62,072 nt of DNA from contig VXIS01000290.1 of NCBI GenBank assembly GCA_008704415.1, forward strand, positions 1 through 62,072, in the 5' to 3' direction. The DNA comes from Sphaerosporella brunnea (Eukaryota > Ascomycota > Pezizomycetes > Pezizales > Pyronemataceae). The position numbers were made by a program, and so were the translations under genes. Below are positions 1 through 11,584 of this stretch, one piece after another; the first letter of the stretch is position 1; every line of letters begins with the position of its first letter. The notes under the pieces were generated by a model that was not told the DNA's origin, ran no database searches, and was given only the letters and a program-made list of their open reading frames with translations.

Positions 1-2875
1 TCCTCTTCGGCAGCCTTTCTATTCTCTCTTCTTCAGCAGCCTTTCTCCTTTCCTCCTCCTCGGCCTTCCGCTTTGCTTCCTCTTCGGTAGCCTTTCTCCT
101 TTCCTCCTCCTCGGCCTTCCGCTTTGCTTCTTCTTCAGCAACCTTTCTCCTTTCCTCCTCCTCGGCCTTCCGCTTTGCTTCCTCTTCGGCAGCCTTTCTC
201 CTTTCCTCCTCTTCGGTAGCCTTTCTCCTTTCCTCCTCCTCGGCCTTCCGCTTTGCTTCTTCTTCGGCAGCCTTTCTCCTTTCCTCCTCCTCGGCCTTCC
301 GCTTTGCTTCCTCTTCGGCAGCCTTTCTCCTTTCCTCCTCTTCGGTAGCCTTTCTCCTTTCATCCTCCTCGGCCTTCCGCTTTGCTTCCTCTTCGGCAGC
401 CTTTCTCCTTTCCTCCTCTTCGGCAGCCTTTCTCCTTTCCTCCTCCTCGGCCTTCCGCTTTGCTTCTTCTTCGGCAGCCTTTCTCCTCTCTTCCTCCTCC
501 TCGGCCTTCCGCTTTGCTTCCTCTTCGGCAGCCTTTCTCCTCTCTTCCTCCTCCTCGGCCTTCCGCTTTGCTTCCTCTTCGGCAGCCTTTCTCCTCTCTT
601 CCTCCTCCTCGGCCTTCCGCTTTGCTTCCTCTTCGGCAGCCTTTCTCCTCTCTTCCTCCTCCTCGGCCTTCCGCTTTGCTTCCTCTTCGGCAGCCTTTCT
701 CCTCTCTTCCTCCTCCTCGGCCTTCCGCTTTGCTTCCTCTTCGGCAGCCTTTCTCCTTTCCTCCTCTTCGGTAGCCTTTCCCCTTTCCTCCTCCTCGGGC
801 TTCCGCCTTGCTTCTTCTTCGGCAGCCTTTCTCCTTTCCTCCTCCTCGGGCTTCCGCTTAGTTTCCTCTTCGGCAGCCTTGCTCCTTTCCTCCTCTTCGG
901 CAGCCTTGCTCCTTTCCTCCTCTTCGGCAGCCTTTCTATTCTCCTCTTCTTCAGCAGCCTTTCTTCTTTCTTTCTCCTCCTCTGCTATCCTCTTTGCCTC
1001 CTCCTCCTCGGCCTTCCGCTTTGCCTCTTCTTCGGCAGCCTTTCCCTTTCCTCCTCCTCAGCAGCCTTTCGATTTGCTTCCTCTCCGGCGGCCATTCTAT
1101 TCTCCTCCTCTCCGGTGGCCATTCTATTTTCCTCCTCCTCAGCAGCCATTCTATTTTCCTCCTCCTCAGCAGCCTTTCTATTTTCCTCATCTTCGGCAGC
1201 CTTTCTATTTTCCTCCTCTTCGGCAGCCTTTCTATTTTCCTCCTCCTCAGCAGCCATTCTATTCGCTTCCTCTTCGGCGGCCTTTCTCCTTTCCTCCTCT
1301 TCGGCGGCTATCCGTTCAAAAAATGCAGCTCCCCTCTGTGCCGCCGCTTCGGCCTTTCTCTTTGCCTCTTCGTCTGCCTTCTTCTTTGCCTCAGCTTCGT
1401 CCAATTTCTTTGCCCTCTCCCTCCTTGCCTCTTCATCGGCGGCCTGCATTCTTTCCTCATCTTTGTCAATTTCGAGCCACTCTGTTAGCCAGCGTTCTAG
1501 CCAGGAAGGCCCGGGTACTTTGTCGGTGGGCTTTTTGTCGCCGGTGCGGGGACATGTGCAACCATCACCACAACCACCTCTACAACCACACCCACCAGCT
1601 TTACTGCCACAATCATCGCCATCACCACCACTGCTATCACTGCTGTCACCATCTCCTCTTTCGCCATCGTCACCTCCGTCTCCATCATCGCCGCCATCGG
1701 GCTCCAAACCCAAAGCCCTCTCAATCCAAGCCAGCAGCAGCTTCGTGGGCACAGCAATATAGATCGCCAAAAACGCCGCGCCCCCCGTAGCGCCGAACCA
1801 CGCCGCGCCCTCAGTCCGGGTGGGTTGGTACGTAAAGTTAAGGAAAAACAACGCGATGCAGCAGACGATAATCGGGAGAATCTGTGGGTAGTCTCCTTGC
1901 AAGTTGCGGGACGAAGGCACACTGGGGATCCAGGCATTGAGCCATTCGGGCTTGCGGTTAACGAGGCTGGAATTGGGTGTGGAACGCCGGGGTCGGAGGC
2001 GGCGGACAAAGGTTCTATCTTTGTTGTCGCGGATTAGACGGCCGGCGAAGAGGGCGTCTGGGTCTGGAATATCCTCTGCGGTGAAGGTAGGGAGGGTGGG
2101 GAAAGGCAAGTGCTTGTAGAACAGAGGTTGGTCGGCTTTGAGCTTTTTGCCAATTTTGCTGTCATTGGGTTCATCGTGCTTTTCAAGCTGTGGAATCGTC
2201 AAAAAGTGCCCTTTTTGGCGTTTTTGAGGTTCCGAGTGAAGGCACGGACATGATCCGCCGTAAGCCGAGGGATCGGTTGGCAGCAAAGGAACTGCTGGAT
2301 CGCAAGCTCCGGCGTGATAGTGGCTAGATTATCATCCACCAGCTTCCCCTCCTCGTTGCGGTAAAGGTACGACCCCCAGGTTCTAAATTCCAGTGCGGGG
2401 AGTTTGGAAGGATCTTTGTCAGGACGATAATTCCTTGCACCTGTGGTACCGCCGAAGAGTAGGAAACTCTATCAGGTCTCCAGCTTCACCTTTGGACTCT
2501 GACTCTGAGGACCCAGTAGTTCTGGAGAGGTGGTAGCGGAAGACATCGGGGGTTTGGATGCAGAAACCATCTTCGCCGACAGTTCCCGACGGGTCCCCGG
2601 TGCCAGAAACCTAGATACAGATTTCAGCAAGTTGTGGGGAGGAGGGTGATACGGTGATACAAACACTGGTCAGGTAATGTGAGAACTCGTGAGCAAGGGT
2701 CACAAACGTCATCCAGAGGAAAGTACTGGTTGGTTTCCCATCGCGCACCGCTTGTATCAAAACCGTCAAAGATGCTTCGTTCAGGTGGAGCCTTTTCCGC
2801 TCTTCCGGGCTGGTGGGCGCGTGGTACCCCCACAGGAACCGCCCGTTGTCGTAGCATGAGTCTATGTGGATTCCC
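1..2875 (-). pseudogene. Inverted, frameshifted copy of the HExxH/coiled-coil gene
   Basis: This is the left arm of the palindrome read on the minus strand. It repeats the exon, intron, membrane and E/K/A-repeat segments of the gene at 2876-6101. The frame is interrupted by one-base deletions: a missing T near 2207 just upstream of the LTIPQLEKHD segment, a missing C near 1050 in the repeat, and two compensating-type indels near 2760-2775. The longest surviving frame is 985-2286. It contains both membrane segments and then runs out of frame into an artificial basic tail. I treat it as a sequence-quality or assembly copy and not as an independent gene. Confidence 0.75.
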
Positions 2876-5752
2876 GGAAATCCACATAGACTCATGCTAC
2901 GACAACGGGCGGTTCCTGTGGGGGTACCACGCGCCCACCAGCCCGGAAGAGCGGAAAAGGCTCCACCTGAACGAAGCCATCTTTGACGGTTTTGAACAAG
3001 CGGTGCGCGATGGGAAACCAACCAGTACTTTCCTCTGGATGACGTTTGTGACCCTTGCTCACGAGTTCTCACATTACCTGACCAGTGTTTGTATCACCGT
3101 ATCACCCTCCTCCCCACAACTTGCTGAAATCTGTATCTAGGTTTCTGGCACCGGGGACCCGTCGGGAACTGTCGGCGAAGATGGTTTCTGCATCCAAACC
3201 CCCGATGTCTTCCGCTACCACCTCTCCAGAACTACTGGGTCCTCAGAGTCAGAGTCCAAAGGTGAAGCTGGAGACCTGATAGAGTTCCTACTCTTCGGCG
3301 GTACCACAGGTGCAAGGAATTATCGTCCTGACAAAGATCCTTCCAAACTCCCCGCACTGGAATTTAGAACCTGGGGGTCGTACCTTTACCGCAACGAGGA
3401 GGGGAAGCTGGTGGATGATAATCTAGCCACTATCACGCCGGAGCTTGCGATCCAGCAGTTCCTTTGCTGCCAACCGATCCCTCGGCTTACGGCGGATCAT
3501 GTCCGTGCCTTCACTCGGAACCTCAAAAACGCCAAAAAGGGCAACTTTTTGACGATTCCACAGCTTGAAAAGCACGATGAACCCAATGACAGCAAAATTG
3601 GCAAAAAGCTCAAAGCCGACCAACCTCTGTTCTACAAGCACTTGCCTTTCCCCACCCTCCCTACCTTCACCGCAGAGGATATTCCAGACCCAGACGCCCT
3701 CTTCGCCGGCCGTCTAATCCGCGACAACAAAGATAGAACCTTTGTCCGCCGCCTCCGACCCCGGCGTTCCACACCCAATTCCAGCCTCGTTAACCGCAAG
3801 CCCGAATGGCTCAATGCCTGGATCCCCAGTGTGCCTTCGTCCCGCAACTTGCAAGGAGACTACCCACAGATTCTCCCGATTATCGTCTGCTGCATCGCGT
3901 TGTTTTTCCTTAACTTTACGTACCAACCCACCCGGACTGAGGGCGCGGCGTGGTTCGGCGCTACGGGGGGCGCGGCGTTTTTGGCGATCTATATTGCTGT
4001 GCCCACGAAGCTGCTGCTGGCTTGGATTGAGAGGGCTTTGGGTTTGGAGCCCGATGGCGGCGATGATGGAGACGGAGGTGACGATGGCGAAAGAGGAGAT
4101 GGTGACAGCAGTGATAGCAGTGGTGGTGATGGCGATGATTGTGGCAGTAAAGCTGGTGGGTGTGGTTGTAGAGGTGGTTGTGGTGATGGTTGCACATGTC
4201 CCCGCACCGGCGACAAAAAGCCCACCGACAAAGTACCCGGGCCTTCCTGGCTAGAACGCTGGCTAACAGAGTGGCTCGAAATTGACAAAGATGAGGAAAG
4301 AATGCAGGCCGCCGATGAAGAGGCAAGGAGGGAGAGGGCAAAGAAATTGGACGAAGCTGAGGCAAAGAAGAAGGCAGACGAAGAGGCAAAGAGAAAGGCC
4401 GAAGCGGCGGCACAGAGGGGAGCTGCATTTTTTGAACGGATAGCCGCCGAAGAGGAGGAAAGGAGAAAGGCCGCCGAAGAGGAAGCGAATAGAATGGCTG
4501 CTGAGGAGGAGGAAAATAGAAAGGCTGCCGAAGAGGAGGAAAATAGAAAGGCTGCCGAAGATGAGGAAAATAGAAAGGCTGCTGAGGAGGAGGAAAATAG
4601 AATGGCTGCTGAGGAGGAGGAAAATAGAATGGCCACCGGAGAGGAGGAGAATAGAATGGCCGCCGGAGAGGAAGCAAATCGAAAGGCTGCTGAGGAGGAG
4701 GAAAGGGGAAAGGCTGCCGAAGAAGAGGCAAAGCGGAAGGCCGAGGAGGAGGAGGCAAAGAGGATAGCAGAGGAGGAGAAAGAAAGAAGAAAGGCTGCTG
4801 AAGAAGAGGAGAATAGAAAGGCTGCCGAAGAGGAGGAAAGGAGCAAGGCTGCCGAAGAGGAGGAAAGGAGCAAGGCTGCCGAAGAGGAAACTAAGCGGAA
4901 GCCCGAGGAGGAGGAAAGGAGAAAGGCTGCCGAAGAAGAAGCAAGGCGGAAGCCCGAGGAGGAGGAAAGGGGAAAGGCTACCGAAGAGGAGGAAAGGAGA
5001 AAGGCTGCCGAAGAGGAAGCAAAGCGGAAGGCCGAGGAGGAGGAAGAGAGGAGAAAGGCTGCCGAAGAGGAAGCAAAGCGGAAGGCCGAGGAGGAGGAAG
5101 AGAGGAGAAAGGCTGCCGAAGAGGAAGCAAAGCGGAAGGCCGAGGAGGAGGAAGAGAGGAGAAAGGCTGCCGAAGAGGAAGCAAAGCGGAAGGCCGAGGA
5201 GGAGGAAGAGAGGAGAAAGGCTGCCGAAGAGGAAGCAAAGCGGAAGGCCGAGGAGGAGGAAGAGAGGAGAAAGGCTGCCGAAGAAGAAGCAAAGCGGAAG
5301 GCCGAGGAGGAGGAAAGGAGAAAGGCTGCCGAAGAGGAGGAAAGGAGAAAGGCTGCCGAAGAGGAAGCAAAGCGGAAGGCCGAGGAGGATGAAAGGAGAA
5401 AGGCTACCGAAGAGGAGGAAAGGAGAAAGGCTGCCGAAGAGGAAGCAAAGCGGAAGGCCGAGGAGGAGGAAAGGAGAAAGGCTGCCGAAGAAGAAGCAAA
5501 GCGGAAGGCCGAGGAGGAGGAAAGGAGAAAGGCTACCGAAGAGGAGGAAAGGAGAAAGGCTGCCGAAGAGGAAGCAAAGCGGAAGGCCGAGGAGGAGGAA
5601 AGGAGAAAGGTTGCTGAAGAAGAAGCAAAGCGGAAGGCCGAGGAGGAGGAAAGGAGAAAGGCTACCGAAGAGGAAGCAAAGCGGAAGGCCGAGGAGGAGG
5701 AAAGGAGAAAGGCTGCTGAAGAAGAGGAGAATAGAAAGGCTGCCGAAGAGGA
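1..5752. repeat. Giant near-perfect palindrome (two ~2.87-kb inverted arms)
   Basis: Position x pairs with about 5751-x. The axis lies between 2875 and 2876, with no spacer and only one mismatch beside it (2873/2878). The left arm (1-2875) is the inverse complement of 2876 to about 5752. I noted at least five one-base indels in the left arm: near 25, 1050, 2208, and two near 2760-2775. Most fall in or beside homopolymers or short repeats. Each breaks a reading frame that is open in the right arm. The right arm runs on into unique sequence; the left arm ends at the window edge. This is what a fold-back long-read or contig-end artefact looks like. A real inverted duplication is possible but less likely. 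Confidence 0.93.
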
Positions 5753-6101
5753 AGCAAAGCGGAAGGCCGAGGAGGAGGAAAGGAGAAAGGCTGCTGAAGA
5801 AGAGGAGAATAGAAAGGCTGCCGAAGAGGAAGCAAAGCGGAAGGCCGAGGAGGAGGAAAGGAGAAAGGCTGCCGAAGAAGCAGCAAAGCGGAAGGCCGAG
5901 GAGGAGGAAAGGAGAAAGGTTGCTGAAGAAGAAGCAAAGCGGAAGGCCGAGGAGGAGGAAAGGAGAAAGGCTACCGAAGAGGAAGCAAAGCGGAAGGCCG
6001 AGGAGGAGGAAAGGAGAAAGGTTGCCAAAGAAGAAGAAGCACGGAGGAGCGCCGCTGAGGAGGCAGAGGGAAGGGCCCAGGACCCGGAGCCGGCAGAGTA
6101 G
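2876..6101 (+). CDS. HExxH metallopeptidase-like membrane protein with giant coiled coil (5'-truncated)
   Basis: Two exons are visible: 2876-3086 and 3141-6101. The 54-nt intron has donor GTTTGT, branch TGCTGAA and acceptor CTAG, and is phase 0. The true start lies beyond the palindrome axis, so the 5' end is missing. In order: an HEFSH motif at 3060-3074; about 65 residues later GEAGDLIEFLLFGG (from 3261), the spacing and shape of a third-ligand GExG segment; a basic/proline-rich linker; two hydrophobic helices around 3870-4030; an acidic, Gly/Cys-rich stretch (4060-4200); then about 600 residues of E/K/A repeats ending at TAG. The HExxH...GExG pair suggests a zinc-dependent peptidase fold, but activity is inference. 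The coil is low-complexity, so similarity searches with it would mislead. I do not recognise an orthologue. Confidence 0.7.
4440..6040 (+). repeat. Coding tandem repeat, E/K/A-rich coiled coil (54-nt and shorter units)
   Basis: Units of the type EEAKRKAEEEEERRKAA recur in frame. Between about 5020 and 5290 five nearly identical 54-nt (18-residue) units follow each other. Flanking units are 27 to 45 nt and carry ENRKAAEEE or RRKATEEE variants. The near identity of neighbouring units implies recent unequal exchange or slippage. Copy number is therefore likely to vary between strains and may be mis-assembled. Confidence 0.9.
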
Positions 6102-7098
6102 TGTTAGGCCTGACTTGCGATACTTTTGTTGATTAATATGCCCTTGAACTTGAATTCATAGGTAGCTTCTGGATTGGAAAGTGCGAGTGAGATGTAATGA
6201 GCGGCCGCTGCCTGCAAGTTCTGGAGTCCATATACATACACAGTATGTACGAGATGAGACAAGAAATCCTTCACGAAGTAGCACTCGGGACTACATGTTC
6301 TGGCCGTTTTGAGAGTTCCAGCGTTCTATGTTTGGAGACGAAACAATCTTCCTCTAAATAAAACAAGCGGAGGCTCAAGGTGTCGCCACGCCGGGCGAGC
6401 TAGCCCGCGGCGAGGCAGATACATACAAAGAAACGTAAAAAGTGGCGCAGGCCAGGCCAGTCCAGCCACCGCGAGTGACGCACCGTGAATAGGCGAGGCA
6501 CCTGAATAGCCGTGCAAACAAACGAGCAAACGAGCAAACACCCGGCTCGGCCATCGCGGGCGATATCGCCTAGCCACTCACAATAGAGCATCGCCCTCCG
6601 AACCGCTGACTGGCGAGCTTCTTGGCAATTCCTCGCTCTCTGGCGGGGGGGCAAAAATTCGCCCAGCGAAGTGTGGGGCTGTGTCTATTCTTAGCGCAGC
6701 GTGCGGGCGCTTGTGAAGCCCAATTCATTCCCTTATCCAACCACACGCACCGCACGTTGCAGAAGCAGCTCTGCCCTCTTCCCCCAGCCAGCTGCACTCG
6801 TTTCTAAAGTCAGTAAACCCACACCCCTCCCCCCCCCCCATTAAAAGTAGAAGCGAATAGCGAGTGTGTAGTAATAATAATAATCGACACGATGTTGCTT
6901 CTGCGCGCTGCTGCTGCGGTTGTTGTTTCTTCCTCCTCCTCCTCCTCCTCCTCCTCCTCCTGTTCGTCACCATATCTCATCTCCCCCCCCTCCCCCACAC
7001 CGCTTTCGTGCGAAACAATCTTCACCTCCTGCAGCCTTGCTGCTGCAATCTCCTCAATTGATGCTGCTGCTGCTACTGCTCGACAATCGCAAGCTGCA
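6102..7098 (+). other. Intergenic region and leader of the F-box gene
   Basis: No supported gene. It contains the 3' flank of the coiled-coil gene, a C9-10 tract near 6830, a TAATAATAATAA stretch near 6870, and a (TCC)n run at 6934-6960. The last is open in frame with the F-box gene. The open frame reaches back to an ATG at 6892, but that extension is only Ala/Ser/Leu low complexity, so I treat it as leader. Confidence 0.5.
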
Positions 7099-8196
7099 AT
7101 GTCGAAGCCGCCCCCGCCCCCGCCCCCGCTGCTGAGGCTCCTGCCAACAGATCTCTTGATCGCGATCGCCTCCCGGCTTCTTCCTCCGCGCGACCACCTC
7201 GCGCTGTTAAGAACCTGCCGCAGCCTGCACGCAGCGCTTCTCGCTAGCTACTACACATCCTCGACCGCACACCCGGCAGCGCTCCTCCACGCGGCAATCT
7301 ACAACCTCCCCACGCTGGCGTTCTCGCTCCTCACCGCCGGAGCAAGCCCCGACATATCGGACCGGCACGGGATCAGCGCGCTCGAGCACGCCTCGCGGCA
7401 CGGCAGCAATAGCGTCATCACCGCTCTGCTCACCGGCGGTGCAAAGCTCGAGCTCAAAAAAGGCGGGCGCCAGCCATACCCGCTGTTCTCGCCGCTGGAC
7501 CTCGCCGCAAAGGGCGGGCACGTCGATACGCTAGGATTGCTAGTTCCGGAGCTGCGGCGAAGGTATGCGGCGGCCGAGGTGGAGGATGCAGTCGGTAGGG
7601 CGCTGCTGCATGCCGTTGCTGAGCGTAGGGTGGCTGCCGTTGCCTGGATTCTGGAATCCACTTCCCCGCCTGCCGCGAGGCTCCAGGAGGCCCTGCAGAA
7701 GGCTGTCACCCTTAATGCGTTACCAGTTATCGAGACCCTGCTTAGATGCCCCAGAGTCGAGGTTAATGCATTGGCCAGTGATCAGCCGCTTACCCAGCTG
7801 CATAGAGCGTCAGAGAGGGGACGGATGCAGCTCGTGCTGATGCTGCTGGAACATGGGGCTGATGCGAATGCGGTTGATGGCGTCGGGTTGACGCCGTTGC
7901 ATTATGCGGTGAAGGGCTGTGCCGTGGGCGTGGTGGAGGTGCTGCTGGAGAGGGGCGCGGATGTCGATGCGACCAGTGGTCTGGGGACGCCGTTTGAGGC
8001 GGCTGTGAGGCGGGGGTGGGGGCAGGGCGTGGAGGCTATGGCCAGGTGGGGAGTCGAGGGCTGGGATTTGGTCGCTATGTGGGGGTTTGTCAAAGCACGC
8101 AAGGTGAAGGGCGTTGAAGAGGGCTTCTTGAGAGCGGTGGCCGAAGTGTACGGCGATGATGTCGGGAGAGGCTTGGTAGAAGGTCGTTATGGGTGA
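7099..8196 (+). CDS. F-box / ankyrin-repeat protein
   Basis: Single exon, 365 residues from the ATG at 7099. An upstream ATG at 6892 would add 69 low-complexity residues; I prefer 7099 because the F-box begins right after it. Residues about 8-50 read as an F-box (LLRLLPTDLLIAIASRLLPP, then LALLRTCRSLHAALL). From about residue 65 onward there are six or seven ankyrin repeats, several canonical, such as GLTPLHYAVKGCAVGVVEVL and LLERGADVDATSG. Fungal proteins of this build are presumed substrate receptors of SCF ubiquitin ligases, with F-box binding Skp1 and ankyrins binding the substrate. The substrate cannot be read from sequence. No intron is needed. Confidence 0.9.
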   Translation: MSKPPPPPPPLLRLLPTDLLIAIASRLLPPRDHLALLRTCRSLHAALLASYYTSSTAHPAALLHAAIYNLPTLAFSLLTAGASPDISDRHGISALEHASRHGSNSVITALLTGGAKLELKKGGRQPYPLFSPLDLAAKGGHVDTLGLLVPELRRRYAAAEVEDAVGRALLHAVAERRVAAVAWILESTSPPAARLQEALQKAVTLNALPVIETLLRCPRVEVNALASDQPLTQLHRASERGRMQLVLMLLEHGADANAVDGVGLTPLHYAVKGCAVGVVEVLLERGADVDATSGLGTPFEAAVRRGWGQGVEAMARWGVEGWDLVAMWGFVKARKVKGVEEGFLRAVAEVYGDDVGRGLVEGRYG

Positions 8197-10846
8197 CAGA
8201 CAAGTGCTGTCGGTCATAGAGGCTCACTCTGTTCGCCATTTGGCATGCGCGCGGGGTGGGAGACAAAAGTCGCTTGTCAAAAGATATGCTGGAGTGAATT
8301 CCCGAAACTTGAACAAGAACGCCTCCTCCTCCCTCCCTCGCCCGCTCAAACGGAGGAGGAGGTTCAAGTTGGGCGCCGGATAGCTTTTTCTGGCTGCCGC
8401 CTATGGGACATGGAGGATAGAAAGTATGGAACAGCAACTGAGCGGAAGGCGTGAATGCGAGGGTGAATTTCCTATGTCCGCTGTTCGCTGTACGTAGTCC
8501 TCAGCAGGTAACATGCTGGAACGTCAACGCATGAGTATTCAGATTACAACCACCAGAGCTAGCGCGCAGTTATGTGATTTGCGCAGATGTTGATTTTGTT
8601 GCTGTCGTTGGTAGATTTACACCAACCTATGCATGTTGGAGGTAGCTGTTGCGGATGAGAGAGAGACGTACTAGTACGTACAGATCGTAGGGCATTGACA
8701 TTGATATTGTGGATGGCTGTTCCGGCGGCAGAGTTTCACAGCATGAACCATAACCATAACCATGACCATGCGGCTTACGGCTATCAGTTACTGCGCTTGC
8801 CCTGCATTAGAGTAGAGCTGTTTATGCGGTTTTAGAAGCCGGTGTTGGCGTGTGTGGAAGCATATCTTCGCCGATAGGCGAAATGCATATGTATGCAATG
8901 CAGTGCGGAGAAAGTCCATCGCCGAAGAACCATCCGGCGTTCTGCGCAAAGCCATTCCCGTGCTGTTTGTCGAACAGGTACCTTTTGCATACCAGGGCTC
9001 CTCCAGACTTTCCTTCCTCGTGGTTAAAAGCTGACGGGGCGTTTGCGTTGATGTTAGTGTTTGCATCGAGGTTATTTTGCCTTTGCACGTTCGAGAGTAG
9101 GCACTAGGGTGTTGTGGTTATCCTCGAATCGACAATTGCCCTTGCTAACCAAGCCCCGTCGATAATCAATATAATGCTTGTCGACGCCGTTGATTGTCGT
9201 CGACTAGCCAGGCACGAGTGAGCGAGGTGGATGTGCTCGATTGGTGCGACGGTCATGGTTATGGCTGTTATAAATAGAAACGATCAGCAGCCACAGCTCC
9301 AGCTCTCCCGCCCAGATCCACCTTTCCTCCAGGCATTTGAGATCTCGTCATCCTCCGCTTCTCGTATATACGACAACAATCAATCTCCCCGCAGATAGAT
9401 ACTCTTCGCTGCGGCCATCCACACACACATACTTAGTGCACACTGTGCGCCAGTCCGCCAGCTCTCAGCTCTCGCCCTCGCACAGCACGCACTGCAGACC
9501 TCATCTCGACATCGTCCAAGCAACAGCTCGGTGTGCAGCAGCAAAGTGAGTTCTCCTTACCACCAACAAAAGCTCTCCTTCCGGATAGTGCCACGTCAGT
9601 TGCAGCATACAAACTTACCTTGCGGCCACAGCATCTGCATCTCCTCGCGCGCCCCTCGGAAACAGCGCATCCTTCGTCTGCTCTTCCGGTAGGCACCTGA
9701 AGAATAGGGTCGGCGTTGTCCGTCCTCGTCCTCTTCCCTTAGATCGGAACGCGCGGCAGCAGCCGAACAGATCGGCCAGAAGTCGGGACGGTTGTTTGCT
9801 TGGAAAGGTAAAGGGAAGGGTGCACACAGCTGCCCATCCGATCCGGCCACAGAGATTGCGGGTTGCGCGGGCGAAACCAGATTGGCCGCCCAGCAGGTGC
9901 ATCTGCGCAGATCCTGCACGAGGAAAGGTTTGTGCATAACGCATTTTTCCTTACATACATGCATCCTCCCTGCAGCGTGCCCGGCGCATTGTTCCGCTGT
10001 TCTGCTTTCATGCTGTGCCACCATCTTTCGACCTGTTAGCTGCTGTTGGTGCAACCATGGTCGGGATGAGCTCTGGAACTGGGTCCCCGACTTCTTCTAC
10101 AAAGGTCAAATCGAACTCAACCTCCGCCAGTCTTCGTGCACACTGGCCCCACCCTGCGGCGCCTCTTACCTTGCTTTCGATTGTGGGGAAGCCCGCCGCC
10201 ATCTAAAGTGGACTGCGTGCTCGATGCTGCTCTCGCGGGCTTTTTTAATCTTGCCAACAAATCATCAAGTTGCGCGCCGGGAAGCCTCCTGCCTGCCTGA
10301 GGCTGGACCGGGATATATCTGCTTTCGTGCTTTAGTTGTCTTTGCTTTCCATGCGTCTTCGTTGTTCTGCTTGGGCTGACGGGGTTTGCCTTATTTTGAA
10401 GACAGAGTGCGCCCATCTGCGATCCAGAGCTTTAAAACCCCACAGACTCCTGATTCAGAATAAAGACCACAAGTAGCAGACAGTCTGTCGTCTCTACAGC
10501 TCCCTCGCTACCCCATCACCGCGGGCCGGAGTATGAGCAAATCTTCCCCAACACGCCGTCTAAAACCTCCTCCCACCAGCTCGCATTTCCACTGCCTCCG
10601 ATTTGCCGGATAGACCCTCCGGGTATACGCGTTCCACAAACGTGCCCATCTTCCTACTTCAGACCAAGACGACCGCTTGAGATAAGGTATCACGGTGTCA
10701 CCCGCCTCCGAACCTTCCGAGACAGCACCAGCCTCCCGATTTCAGTCGCCCACGTCACATGTCATTGGCCGTACCCGCAACGACCATATCCATTTCTTGA
10801 GGCTATCGCAGCTCCTTTCTGTCTCCACCAGCAGCAGTAGTCCAAA
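8197..10846 (+). other. 2.65-kb region without a supported protein gene
   Basis: Six-frame reading gives only short overlapping frames without convincing composition; the longest (9792-10379) starts at TTG and looks spurious. A short AACCAT tandem lies near 8747-8770. A clear TATA box at 9269 is followed by CT- and CA-rich leader-like sequence and GTGAGT at 9554. This suggests a transcript start whose product I cannot identify. It could be a non-coding RNA, a very long leader of the DUF1349 gene, or a small multi-exon gene. A second TTTAAAA box lies near 10430, closer to the DUF1349 start. Confidence 0.45.
9269..9277 (+). promoter_or_regulatory. TATA box (TATAAATAG)
   Basis: Canonical TATA element followed by pyrimidine-rich sequence typical of a fungal leader. 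No plausible ORF starts within the next few hundred bases. Confidence 0.5.
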
Positions 10847-11584
10847 ATGCCTCCGGACAACTCTAACTTCCGATACTTCAACACCCCGGTAAACACACCA
10901 GTGCCGCCGTGGTTAGGAAACTTTGTCCTGAAAGCGCGGTACGTCATTCATGTCATGCATGGCATGCCGTTTATCCATCCGTTGCCTTGCTTAAGCAGCT
11001 ACCGAGACTGACGCGCGCGAGTTAGATCCGGCACCGACCTCTGGCGGAAACCTTCACGCGATACCTTCACCGCCCCAGTCCTGTACACCTCGGCGCCCAT
11101 CCACTTCTTCCGGGCCGAGGTAACGGTGCACATCCGGCTCACAACCGCATTCGAATGGGACCAAGGCGGGCTCGTAATCTTTGCTGGGCCGCCGCCCGTG
11201 ACCACCTCTGCCACGGCGGCCGCACCAATGCCCAACCAGCCGCCCGCAGGCAAGTGGGTAAAAGCCGGCATCGAGTATTACAACGGCCGCACAACGGCAT
11301 CGTCAGTATCTGCCAGCTCTGACGGGGCGGACTGGAGCCTGGTCGAGCTACCGCTGGGCGTAAACGAACTGAAAGTACGCTTTGAGCGCGTTGACCATGC
11401 GCTGTGGGTTTGGTTCGATGATGGCGCTGAGTGGAAGAAACTCAGGGAGGTCACGTGGTTCTTCTATGGCGTCGATGAGAAAAATGTTAGGGTCGGCGTG
11501 TATGCCAGTCGTCCGGCCAACTTTATGAGTGGACGCTCCCTTGAGGAACTGGTGGTTGAGTTTGAGGGGTTGGAAATCTATTGA
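10847..11584 (+). CDS. DUF1349 (concanavalin/laminin-G-like) protein
   Basis: Two exons, 10847-10938 and 11026-11584, 216 residues. The 87-nt intron starts GTACGT, has branch ACTGAC and ends GTTAG. It joins CG and A to restore Arg and gives a seamless frame. The protein shows the fungal DUF1349 pattern: SGTDLWRKPSRDTFTAP, then FFRAEVTVHIRLTTAFEWDQ and GLVIF, the central KWVKAGIEYYNGR, and the C-terminal VRVGVYASRP. The family has a jelly-roll fold. Members are often annotated as 'regulation of enolase' proteins from a yeast study, with no proven enzymatic role. No signal peptide, so probably cytosolic. Length matches the family (about 200). Confidence 0.9.

Noticed and set aside
2679..3140. 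Frame running straight through the palindrome axis
   Set aside because: Its first part is antisense sequence of the left arm; only the part after 2876 is real exon.
3989..6028. 679-codon Ser/Ala/Phe-rich frame antisense to the coiled coil
   Set aside because: It is the mirror of the E/K/A repeat: periodic GAG/AAG codons leave the opposite strand open. No independent signals.
5389..6132. Arg/Lys-rich frame overlapping the coiled coil on the same strand
   Set aside because: Out-of-frame reading of the same repeats (KGERLPKRKQ units); it follows the repeat period and not an own start.
9596..10379. Overlapping 150-195 codon frames on both strands
   Set aside because: Cys/Arg/Pro composition, a TTG start for the longest, and mutual overlap; no domain or splice support.
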